Below are positions 18,472 to 29,400 of a DNA stretch of 32,911 nucleotides, piece by piece (within the stretch, counting starts at the first letter, position 1; every line of letters begins with the position of its first letter). Position numbers and translations under genes: made by a program. The stretch covers positions 1-32,911 of the forward strand of contig JAKSYS010000691.1 of assembly GCA_022925895.1 (NCBI GenBank). Reading direction: 5' to 3'. Under the pieces are notes generated by a model. The model saw only the letters and a list, made by a program, of their open reading frames with translations. It did not search any database and was not told where the DNA came from. This DNA comes from Fragilaria crotonensis (Eukaryota; Bacillariophyta; Fragilariophyceae; Fragilariales; Fragilariaceae).

Positions 18472-19601
18472 ATGACAATGACAGACCCCGAGACTCGCTT
18501 CCTTCAGAACCAACAGGCACGAAAAGCGGCGGTCCGGAAGCATACCAAAACAAATGATGCAAATTCCTTTTGGGCTTACCTTCGTGGTGAGTTGGCACTG
18601 TGGAACACTCGAGTGGAACGACATAATCATGAGTATTTGATTGCCGCGGAACGCCAGCTAGCCCTTCAAGAGTTGGAGACTCTCCAACAAGACTTGAAGG
18701 CCATGCAAAAGGCCGCCTTGATCCAATTGGGAACTACCAGTTTCCGATTTGCGCCTCCTACATAGCGAATTTTCTGCATGTGCGCAAAGGCTGCAAAATG
18801 CTCGAGATGTTGCGTGCCCGCCAACGCGGTTCGTCTTCTCGAGATATAGAGCTGCGTGGAAGGAACAAAATGCAGCGATGGGTGAAGAGTTAATAATGAA
18901 AGAGGAAACGAAAATATACCAATTGAAAACAGGGGTAACGAAGGGGAGGTGCATTCAAGACCTCAACGACGCAGTTGTCGTCGAGCTCCTTGACATTGGT
19001 GTTAGTGTTACCTTTGGCGATGGGAAAGTTGACTCTCTCAACCTTGATTCCACGGGATCGACGTCTCTGGTTCTACAGAATCTTCATCGTTGCCACGTAT
19101 CAACGTAAGTTTCCATTGTCATGCCATGCCGCTTGCCCATTTGCTAGCTAAACCGTCCAATCCAGTGATGTCCGCTATCAGTTGCTTCACCTCATCAATC
19201 TTGTAGATTGTACTGTTACCTGTAGCGCGCGAATAGACGGAGCTATTCACATTTCATCATGTACAGCTTCGACAATCACAGCGAGCTGTCGCCAGCTCCG
19301 AATTCACGAAACCAACAATTTACGATGTAAAGTTGCAGTTGGATCAGGGCCAATTATAGAAGATTCTTCGAAGATCACCTTTTATGCACCTCCGGGGGAC
19401 ACAGTGATTCGCGAAACCAAGGACTTCAATTGGTTTCGCAGTGAACCAAGTCCAAATTTCGAAATCATTGAACAGGAGCTGGTATGCCTAGATGAATCAC
19501 GACAAGAATGTCACGTACCGGTAGATCCTCAAAGCAGCTGTGCTCTGCTGGAATCCGGTTGCGACGACGTGGATGATGAGCATGACGACGATGAGCTGTG
19601 A
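18472..19601 (+). CDS. TBCC: Tubulin-folding cofactor C (TBCC), one frame break
   Basis: Cofactor C activates GTP hydrolysis on tubulin held by cofactors D and E, releasing native alpha/beta dimers. The start ATG at 18472 gives MTMTDPETRF and a charged helical N-domain. Then come PPTRFVFSR (the PKKKFxFK-like motif) and the beta-helix C-domain: SCRQLRIHE with the probable arginine finger at 19299-19301, VGSGPIIED, and the NWF region. An acidic tail (DDEHDDDEL) ends the protein. Exons 18472-19104 and 19166-19601 join across a 61-nt intron. Total about 355 residues, near the human length of 346. The frame shifts by +1 at GGG 18729-18731: reading one G fewer joins LIQLE to LPVSDLRLLHSEF. This is an indel in this copy or in the assembly. 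Confidence 0.88.
19105..19165 (+). other. Intron of TBCC (61 nt)
   Basis: Donor GTAAGT, acceptor CCAG, phase 2. Joining gives CHVST-DVRYQLLHL, as expected inside the TBCC domain. Confidence 0.88.
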
Positions 19602-20106
19602 AAGTTGGGATTCGGCATTTTGCATATGTCAATGTGCTCTTCTTAATAGAGCTTCATAACTGACCTGGAGGCTGGAGGTGTTCCTGTTCTTAAGGTGTTT
19701 TCATTGATTTCGACTATCTACCGGTAGTAACGGGTACTCTAGGTAGTAGACTACTTACAGTATTGGTAGTACTTGTACTCCAAGTACGATCTTATCCCGA
19801 TACTTACTGTAAAGAGTAAAATCATATATGGATAATGGATATATGTCATATGTACATCCGGAAATACATGGATATAGACAATAGTGGCGTACCAGGTACG
19901 ATGCTGTCCGTCACACGTCACACCCTACAACTATCATACAGTAGCACCACATCCAGAGGAAAAGTATGGCTAAAAACATTTACCAGTACTGTACTATATA
20001 CATACTCGTAGTACTTCTCTACTACGAGTAGAGGATACCCGCACCACCTTTTTTCAAATTCGAGAAATCCAAAATCCGTGTGACGAAAAGAAACGGTCAA
20101 TCCACC
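19602..20106. repeat. Spacer between TBCC and the Mps1-like gene, GTAC-rich
   Basis: No gene seen. About ten GTAC tetramers between 19720 and 20010, with CTACCGGTAG near 19720 and many TAGTA/TACTA steps. Confidence 0.6.
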
Positions 20107-22777
20107 ATGGCAGAACAATCTACGGTAAAGCGCTCCATGAAACAATTCCCGATGATTCCCCCACTACCCTCTTCAAAAGGTCTACCGATAGATAAAGAGA
20201 ATGTGACTGAGACGCCATATCGGTTGAAAGACAATCGTGCAAAACGAGCAACTCCCCAGAGTCGGCGAAAGCCGCTGCAGGAGAATGGCAACGATGTCTT
20301 CAGGAGTCCTGGCATCCAGTCTTCACAATATAACCGGGGGCGCATTCTTCGCACAGGAGAAACTGTTCAGACTCTCTTCTGTCTTTCCGCCAAGACTAGT
20401 CGTGAGCATTTGCAGCTTTGCCAACAAATTGTTGACGGCCCGCTTTCAGACGATCCTTCCGCGTGGTGTCGTGCACTAAAGGTCGCATGCATGCAAATTG
20501 ATGCAAGTCAGACATCCGACAATTCATTTTCTCACGGTGATCTGATGCGTCTTCATCGACGCGCGAAGGCTCGATTCTCGCTGCTCGATAACACTTCTGC
20601 GGGGAACGAAGAGCAAGTTCTGCAAATTTGGTTGTCCTACGCCGAGGCTCAAGGCAAGTACGCGTCCCCGGAAGAAGCGAGAGCGGTTTATCGGCTTATA
20701 CAGAATCAAGGATTCGGTGCCAAACTTTCGTCGTTCTATGTGTCTTTTGCCAAGTTTGAGAGCAACTTCAATGTGTCAAAGGCAATTGATGTCATCAATA
20801 GTGGCATCGAAAACGGTGCGGAACCCATCGAAATATTGCGCACTACCCTGATGAAACTTGACCAATTGGATAAGAAAGTGGATTCGTCACAACGTGAATC
20901 GCTGGTAGGGTGCGCTCCCAGTGGTTCCCCATTGCAAGGTCATGCCAAGCGCGTATCGCTGGTCCCACCGTTGCCAACCGAATCTCGGAAGCGTGCTCGT
21001 CGTCAAGCTGTATCTCCGAAGGGACGAGCGTTTGCCGAGAACCATGAAACCGATGAAAAAGCGATGTTGGAAGATAGCAATATGTCAACTGGAACAGTGA
21101 GCCTTTCACTGGAAAATGAATTGAAAACGGTGTCTCGCGATGGCCCGTCGAGTTTATCAAGGCAAGTGATGAGTCAGAATCATACTGCGGAAGCTGGTGT
21201 CGTAGAGCTAGAGTTCAAGTCAGCCGCTATATCTCAGAAGGAAGGGACAGCGCAGTCCAACCCCAGTGCAAACGATGCCAAGGCTGCAGCCAAGAAAACT
21301 CGCAACAGATTGCTGTCAAAGGTGCCTAGGTTGAAGCCGGTGGGGCTGACGGGCGGAGCGAAACGTCTTACTCCTGGAAGAACACATTGAGTGATTCAGA
21401 TGATGAGAAAAGTGAGCCTCAACTTGTGCAGTCCGAAAAGTAAGGCTGCGAAAGACAGCAACACCAAACCCAAAGTGAAGGTTTCCCGAATTGACTTGAG
21501 CTACATGATGAACTGGGATCCTAGTCGAGGGATCGCTCACCTCTGCGAACCCGACAGGTGAGCAATCAGATCCCTTGTTTTACCGGCGACGATCGCCAAA
21601 TGCCATGAACCGAAATTGGGGGCGCTACCAGAATCCACTGAACCAGTTTCGAGATCCAGTGTCGTGACAAGCTCCTCACATGCGACGTCGACGGCGTCCA
21701 GCCAAACTGGAAGAAGTGCCGGACCGATGAAGTTTGTGATTCGGAGGACAAACCTGAGTTGACCAACAATGACATACCGAATGATGGTGCAAAAACAGCC
21801 GAAGCTGTCTTGCCAGAAACAGCAAAATTGCTCGGTCAGTGCAATACCGACTTCTTACTCTCGTGAACGAAAACAACATCATTAGAGTCAACGACGTTCC
21901 GTTTGTCAAGCTCGGTGTGATTGGGAAAGGAGGATCATCCAAGGTCTACAGAGTGCTCTCCAAAAGCTGCTGCGTATTGGCAATAAAGAAAGTCAAGCTG
22001 GGGAATCTTGATCAGAAAGCTATCGATGGATATGCGAATGAGATTGCACTCCTGAAGAAGCTTCAAGGCAACCCATCCATCATCCAGATGCATGACAGCG
22101 AGATTGACTTGAGTCGAAAAGCAATTTTCCTGGCAATGGAGGTTGGTGAGGTGGACTTGAATCACGTACTGCAACAGCAAACGCTTCAATCGACAAAGAA
22201 AGGAAACACCGGCTATCCTTCACTGAATATGAATTTCATCCGACTAACATGGCAACAAATGTTGAGTGCAGTGCATTCCATCCACGAGGAGAGGATCATC
22301 CATAGTGATTTGAAGCCTGCTAACTTTCTGTTCGTTCGCGGAGCTCTGAAGTTAATCGATTTTGGTATTGCCAAGGCGATCCAAACTGACGATACCACCA
22401 ACATTTATCGTGACAGCCAAATCGGAACATTGAATTATATGTCACCTGAGGCGATTCTCGACACCGGATCGGGGGATGGAGCAGCTAGGATGAGAATCGG
22501 CAGAGCTTCTGATATTTGGTCCCTAGGCTGCATCCTCTATCAGATGGTGTTTGGGCGTACACCATTTGCGTCTCTTCACATGATCCAGAAGCTTCAAGCA
22601 ATCGTCAATCCATCCCACAAGATTGAATACCCAGGAGACGTTGACGAAGCAGCTGTCGATGCCATCAAGCGATGTCTTCGTCGAAATCCTGACGATCGCC
22701 CTCCAATTGTGGGAAAGAATGGTCTGTTGAATGAGCACTTCTTTTTGAACCATCACCGTGCGGCCAAAGGCTCGTGA
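20107..22777 (+). CDS. Mps1/TTK-like spindle-checkpoint dual-specificity kinase, frame broken in the middle
   Basis: The ATG at 20107 lies in an ACCATGG context. The N-terminal part (to 21390) has a KEN box at residues 30-32, an RxxLxxxxN destruction-box-like motif at 54-62, and a TPR-like region at about 115-245 (IWLSYAEAQGKY, FYVSFAKFESNF) as in Mps1/Bub1/Mad3 proteins. The kinase domain (21839-22777) has the Mps1-type glycine loop GKGGSSKVY, LAIKKVKL, catalytic HSDLKPANF (Asp at 22307-22309), DFG (Asp at 22358-22360), GTLNYMSPEAI and DIWSLGCILYQM. Mps1 recruits checkpoint proteins to unattached kinetochores. Between them a conserved-looking motif SRIDLSYMMNWDP lies near 21490-21520. A TGA at 21388 and at least one further shift or an intron from 21558 break the frame. 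Family call is firm; the gene model is not. Confidence 0.85.
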
Positions 22778-23438
22778 CTCAATGAAATCGATTCTCTTGG
22801 CAGTACCTGGTACCGTTAGGTCTTAGAAAGGCGATTAAAATCATTGAGAAACAGCGTCTCCACGGCTGCTACAACATCCATCCCTTGGCTCTGTGAGGTT
22901 TGAAGTGCATTCGTACCACAGTCATATCTACAATTCGCGAACTCGGGACTACAAGTACCGGAACTGGTACGAGTAGTTTAGGTATGATACGCTAGTACAA
23001 GAAACAAGTCCTTTTCTGCTCTGTTGGAGTTGAGAATGTTGAATACAAGGCGTTGTAAAACTACTACTGGTACAAGTACTTGTACGCTAGTAGACTGCTG
23101 ATAGTACATGTAGACTATTAGACTACTACTGATGGTACCTGGTATGATAGTAGCACTTGTAGCACGCAGCATCACATATATCATGTATCTGTTCATGTTG
23201 GTCAACGGTCATCTATAATATATCTACGTCGTAATCACGGGGACATCGAGCTCCGGACTGTCTCGAACATGTCGCCTGTGGCTTCTGCAAATCAGAGAAA
23301 TCTGTGAGAAACCCGGAATCCCCCCTCTGGAAAAAAAAAAAAAGAATTGGACGAGCATCACACACAGATAAAATTCGGTGAAAAAACAATTGACACTCTC
23401 ACGACACAACACAGCCTCCTTCTGTTTTGTCTGAACAA
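22778..23438. repeat. Spacer between the Mps1-like and HECT genes, GTAC-rich
   Basis: No gene seen. Eleven or so GTAC tetramers in 22795-23160, with runs of ACTACTACTGGTAC type and near-palindromes. A13 run at 23331-23343. The last 200 bases should include the HECT promoter and leader. Confidence 0.6.
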
Positions 23439-26400
23439 ATGAACGGACCAGAGGATGGCAACAACGCTGACGCCAACGGCAGTCGTTGGACTTGTGAACT
23501 ATGCGGTTGTGTCACCAATCGCAACCAAGAAAATCCGACGTCTTGCTCTATTTGCGGATCTCTAAGGCAGCGTAAGTCAGTCTTTCTGCACGCACGCCAG
23601 CACACATGCTGGATTTTCGCGTGATTCGACAAAGAGTTGTTTTGCCAAACGGTTCGTCAACTGTTTCGTCAAGGAGCATTCCTATCCATCGATGATGTTT
23701 GTTCTGCGTTATTTTTTGATCTCAGGATCTCGTCACCCGCTTGTGAAAGGAAATAATGGACAATTCCTCCATTTGTCTTGATGTCCCTTGTAGTCAAACC
23801 TCTCTGAAATTTTTGAGAAATTTGTGTCTGCCGTGCAAAGGGATTGAAAATGCTTTCATGACGAAACAGCTGTTTTTAAAGATAACTGTTTCTGCCTTGG
23901 GCATATGCTTTCGATGCGATCGTCAATCTCTCCGACTCTCACCTTTCGTTTATTCACTCATTGAAAGTAGTTCCAGACATTCTTCGTAGAGATGAGCCGC
24001 TGTCTGCGCAGTTGATGAGAAGAAGCTTCTTCGTGAGACGGGGCGGTGTCGGTTTGGACTTTCAAGCAAGCTTTAATCGGAGAAATTTCGAGCAAGTTGA
24101 GAATGATCCGGCTGTTGTTGCTCTGGCCTTGGAAGGGGCGGGGATGCCGGATATTGCAAGACTTCCCGCTTCCCGAGCTAGGAGAGAGATGATGATTCGT
24201 TCCGTTGAAGCCATCCCTTTTGGACTCGATGTCATATCAAGCCCATTGGTTCCTCCTGATGAACTGTTGGAGATCGCGACAGAGAATGCGTCCCTTTTCA
24301 ATCCTCACTGGGAAGCGCCTATCAATTTAGGTATGCATAGGACAGAAAATTGTTTAATTGTCGGCGATGAATTCCTAAATATCGCCACCTTGCCGGTTGG
24401 AGCCTCGGAAGGAAAATCGATCAGGACTGCGCAACATATTCCCCGTGTAAATACTCTGTCCAATGGAAGACCTCTTCGCCGTAAAGCCATTGGTTTTCGC
24501 GTCGCGTTCAAACGCCCTTTTCGTGAAACTGGAAAGTCCCTTGGTGGTGGGTACTTGGTTGGCGTGACAACAAGTTCGTTTTCGTCCTTTGACGAACGAA
24601 ATTCCTTGCAACAGTCGTCGCTCTTTTGGGGCATTGATGACAATGGTAACAAATACGAAGGCGGTTCTACTGACACTATCTCGATGCGAGGATCGCAAAG
24701 ACCTCACCAAGGAGTTGAGATGAACGGCAGGCAAGTGGCGCGGAACGAAGACAATGTGCTATACGGGTGTCTTGAAACGATAACGGTTGTCGTCGATACG
24801 GAGAGCCGTACTTTGACATTCTGGCGTGATGGTGATATCCTTGGCACCCTGGTCAAGAATGTTCCGAGGTCTGGAGTATTGTATCCGGTGGCTGTTCCTT
24901 TCAATGCTGGAGCTATGGTCGCCATTACTGGACTTGATGGTATTCCAGTTTTGAGGTAAGTTGTCATCTGAAATCACAGAATTACGATGTCTACTGCCGT
25001 CTGATGCTACTCACCACGCACACGTAGTCTACAACAACATGAATGTGTTGCGAAGCAAAGGAAGATAGAGAAGGAAAGGGCTCGGCACATTGAGCTAGGA
25101 AAGCAACGACAAATGCTTGTTCGTGGGGGCAAGCCAACGGAGCGTCTCGAGACTGCTCTGCGGCATGTCTTTTCATTATATGAGGACCCTGATCAGCCCG
25201 AAAGTGGCCTACCGGTGGTTGTAGCTGCAAGGCTTTGGTATAGATCTGGCTTGAAACTTAAGAATTTGGCGGATTTAATCGAAAGGAAGGCAGATGATGC
25301 AAACTGTCTGTACGCCGATGTTTTCGTTTTGTCGATGACTTCCGGAAGTGGTGAGTGCGATCTTCACGGAAGATGAGATCTTCTTTAGCGAGGTCTTTGA
25401 TGTCTCGAGGTCCATTCAATTGGAAAATCCCAGCCGAGAGCAGTTCAGTAAGTGCAGAAACTCATTTGTCACCAAAGTGTCTTCGAAAGCTCAATGGCGT
25501 GTTTCACGCAGATTGTGATGTTGTGGAGTTGGTGGAAGGGTATGAAAAGTATGGCGATGCGTCTCGAGGACCTATGGTTCCTGGTGACCGGGGACAGGTG
25601 GTTGAAGTTCAACAAGGTTCAAACGGAGAAAGGTGAGTACCACCTCTTACCTTACAAGAGGGATTGCAACACATTGTTCTTACACGAACGCAATTCTTAG
25701 GCATTCGATTCGTGTTCTCTACAACGGAAGGAGATGGTGGTATCAACCGCAGACACTCTCAGCTGAAAAGTCGGGCTTGATCGCGACCCCTGCTATTTGG
25801 TTCATTCAACGAATGCTAAGATCGCATGGATTCGATCACCTTACGCTCACCCCTCTGTGGGGTAAACCAGTGACAGAATCGTCCTGGGCCGTAGGTGATA
25901 TCGTGTTCCCATCTGCCCATTTTTCATGCACACAAGATGCATCGCGAAACAACCCTCTTGCAGTAGTAAACGTCCCCACTGTTGGCAGAATCGTTCCGCC
26001 ATCATCACTCGCAGGATCGCATGTGGTGATACCTGACCGAGGAGCAGGGATTGTTTGTGTTGAGTTTGTTGATAGCCTCTTTGGGCTTGGCGTTGGTATA
26101 GAGAGCAGTGCGAGCGACGATCGGGTGTCTCGCTTTCATCGCGTGAAGGTCACGGATCTCGTTCACGCGGGGTTCTCACAAATGGTTGATGAACCGGAGG
26201 TTCCCCATGATTCTGACAAGTCGAACGGAGTCGATGATGGAGCAGGTTCACAGTCGATTCCGCGTGACATTGTGTCTATTTCAAGACTTGATGTGCAGGC
26301 CATCGAATCGATCGCGAACGAATGCGACAAGGGTAAAGGGGCGCTTGCTCGGGTATTTGCATCTGGTTTGGCAGACTCAGTGCTAGAGGCGATAGCATTC

Positions 26401-29400
26401 GGAAGAGAATTGGTGCGAAACAATGATGATCTGACAAATCTATTGCCTGCAGTTGCCGCACTGGGGTATCTCTTGTCGGTTGCTGCGAGACATCTCTACC
26501 AGAAGGCGGCGGGAAGTGCTGAATCTCAGAATCTGCAATGCACACGCGCCAGGCCTTCTCCGAATTCTCGTTTCTTGAGTGAAATACATCTGCGTTCCAT
26601 GGCACCCTCATCAACTGACGGCGACTCTTTCAACGCGCCAGGAAGCGATGGCAAAAGTCAGTCGCAAGATCTGAGCGTAGACGACCAGCTGAGGTCTTCA
26701 ACGAGGAGACGCCCTCAGACAAACGAATGTCAACAAGCTGACGAACGTCACTATCAACTTACCGGGACAACATGCAGCGATGAACCTAGTTTCTCCAGTG
26801 AAGGCACGCCGCGTTGGTTACCAGATCCTCTGTCGCTGTATTCCTCAGAGCTACAAGCGATCAGGAGAGGCGGATTTGAGGCGCTAACTCCAGGAGAAGA
26901 TGCCCGACGTGGCGCTCCCGTTCTGAATACAGCCACGAAATCTGCAATTGCAAATGGCATTATGTCAAATCACTTTTCATGGTTTCATAGAGTGGTGGAA
27001 ACTGCGAAGAGGAAAAAGGGTTCCACTTCGACTGCATCGTCCCTCGTGAATGCTCGGGATGAAGATGGCATGCCGCTTTGCTCTTGCCATCCACCTTGGT
27101 TGTTCGACAGCCATCGTCTCTTACCTTATGCGGAATGGAGCTGTTGTCGACGACGAAACCATCAAGTTGGCCGCTTATCTCGGACAGAAGAACTCGCTTT
27201 CCCGAGTATTGCAAGAGCACATGTTTGTGGACGGTGTAGTGAACAGCGAGGCATGTTCACATGCGATAGTAGATACGATTGAAAATGCAAGAAAGAGGCA
27301 GAAAGATCAGGAGTTGTGCCTTCGTCTCGAAGGCGAAGAATTCCTATTGAAGGCAGTGCGGGAACTGATTCAATTTGGAATCGAATGTAGATGCTCGCTT
27401 GCCCCGAAAGTACACATCTATCGCTGCATTGTGCAAAGTCTTGTGGGAAGGGTTCTGTTGCGAGAGTTGCATCTCAATCGGTTGAAATGCACAGCGTCTT
27501 CGTCTATTCGTCCTGGTCAGGCGAAACCTAAGAGCCCTGGCGATGCCGAGAGCGGTAGAGTCAACATTTTTCCGGACAAACAATCCTTGCGAACCGACGC
27601 TGATTCTGCCCCGTCAGACATCGCATCATCCGAAGCCTTGCTTTTCTCCATTCCAGGCGATACGCTTGCCTGCCGTTTGTTCAAAGCTTGCCAAGATATC
27701 AGTGACTGCCCTTTGACTAACTACCTTCGTTTGGTAGAAGGACTGTTATGGACAAAAGAAGTCGAAGATATCGCTTTAGGTTTAAGTCTGACGTCGATCC
27801 TCCTCAAAGTGGCGTCGTTGAAGGATGTTGCCGTTACCCTTCATCGCTTCGGAGTTTCTGATTTGATAGCATTTCACCAACACCAGTCGTCGAAACGACT
27901 CGAAGCGCTTCGCGATATCAACAAATCATTGACTTCGGACGCTAGAAGATTTTCACCGCATCACGTTGCAGCCCGAGAGCCGGAGGTAAACGCCTTAGTT
28001 TCTTCTGGCGTGGTTCTCTGTCCCAAGTGCCATCCTGCTGAACTTCACCTCACTCGACATTCCTCGTTTCGATGTGACCTTTGTGGAAACGGCGTCGATC
28101 GGGGGTTTCTATGCATGGTTGCCGTGAGTGTGATTGGGATGCCTGCGAAGATTGTATAGATGTGAGGGAAGGAGGGATTGTGAAATGGAAGTATGTGCAG
28201 CTGATTTCTCGTGAATGCGCCCTGCCATTGACTTCCAGAAGTGTGACAATATCGATTCGTCGAAGGCGCAACTTTCTGCGAAAGACTGGTCACTGCAAAC
28301 GACATCGGCCCGTATCAAAGCACTAGATGTTGATGTATTGCAGGACCTTGCCGCGCAGCTTGCTTCGGCTGGCGCCTTGACAATGTTTGAGTTTTCCAAT
28401 CACATTCTGCCTGTTCTTGTGGAAGCGTTGTGCGGGGATTCTAGCGTAGTCAGCACACCACCAGTATCCCAGTACGATCCCCATGAAGAAACGGAAGCCT
28501 CAATTTCGAACAAATTCGCAATCGCCCTTGTTTTATCGACAAATTCATTACCACTCTGATCGTCCAACCTGTTGTTAAGCGTTTTGAAGTTGAGGTATCT
28601 GATAATGAGCGTAAACAAGGTGACCAATTCGTGCCAAGAGGCGACCGAAATGTTGATCCAAACGCCGCGACTGAGGGAGAAATCCCGACTCGCATTAAAC
28701 AACACACTCCTGAGATCCTACGGCGCCTGCATGTTCTGCTTTCCTTCTTTGAAAAGTTGCCCCGGTCAAAAGTCATTTTAACTGGGACTAAAGAAACGAG
28801 CGATGACCTCCGGTCCTTGACGAAACCTTGACAATCGAAGTGATCCAGTACGATCAGCCATTCGTCGTGAATTGTGAACCTCTGATGCAGCTATCATGTT
28901 TGAAAGATCATCTTCTTCGCTCTGCTGCTTGTCGCGATGCTTCTTTTGTTTCATATTGCCAGAGGTGTTGGGTCTTCGAGAAGTGGACATACCAATAGTC
29001 GTTTTGACCAATGTCTTGCACTCTAGGCTTGCGGAAGATAAAGCGATCATCGCCGAAAGTCGCAACCGCCTAACGGGCAGCTCTTTTGGGATTCTGAGGA
29101 TTTCCGCCTCGGACAAGTTATTGATTTTGATCCAGAAATTGGAGTTCACAGAATCAAGTACGCAACCAAAACCTTGGCGAAGTCGGTGCTAGTAACCTGC
29201 GCGAGCTTGATCCTGATAATCAAAACTTGTCTGAATACTTCGAATCGACAGCAGCGAAGAATGTCTTGGTTGGCTGCAAAACGTTCATGGTTCTTCAGCG
29301 CTTAAGAACGCCGAAAGAGACGATTACAAGTTCATCGTTGAGAGCGTGCTCAAGTCTCGGCGCCCTCAGATGTTGTGCCCGTTTCCTTTCCTCCGTCTGC

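Noticed and set aside
20080-20106. Start of the Mps1-like gene at GTG 20080
   Set aside because: A nuclear gene should use ATG; 20107 lies in a near-ideal ACCATGG context in the same frame.
23756-23989. Frame inside intron 1 of the HECT gene
   Set aside because: It is bounded by good splice sites, shows no known motif and its composition is intron-like.
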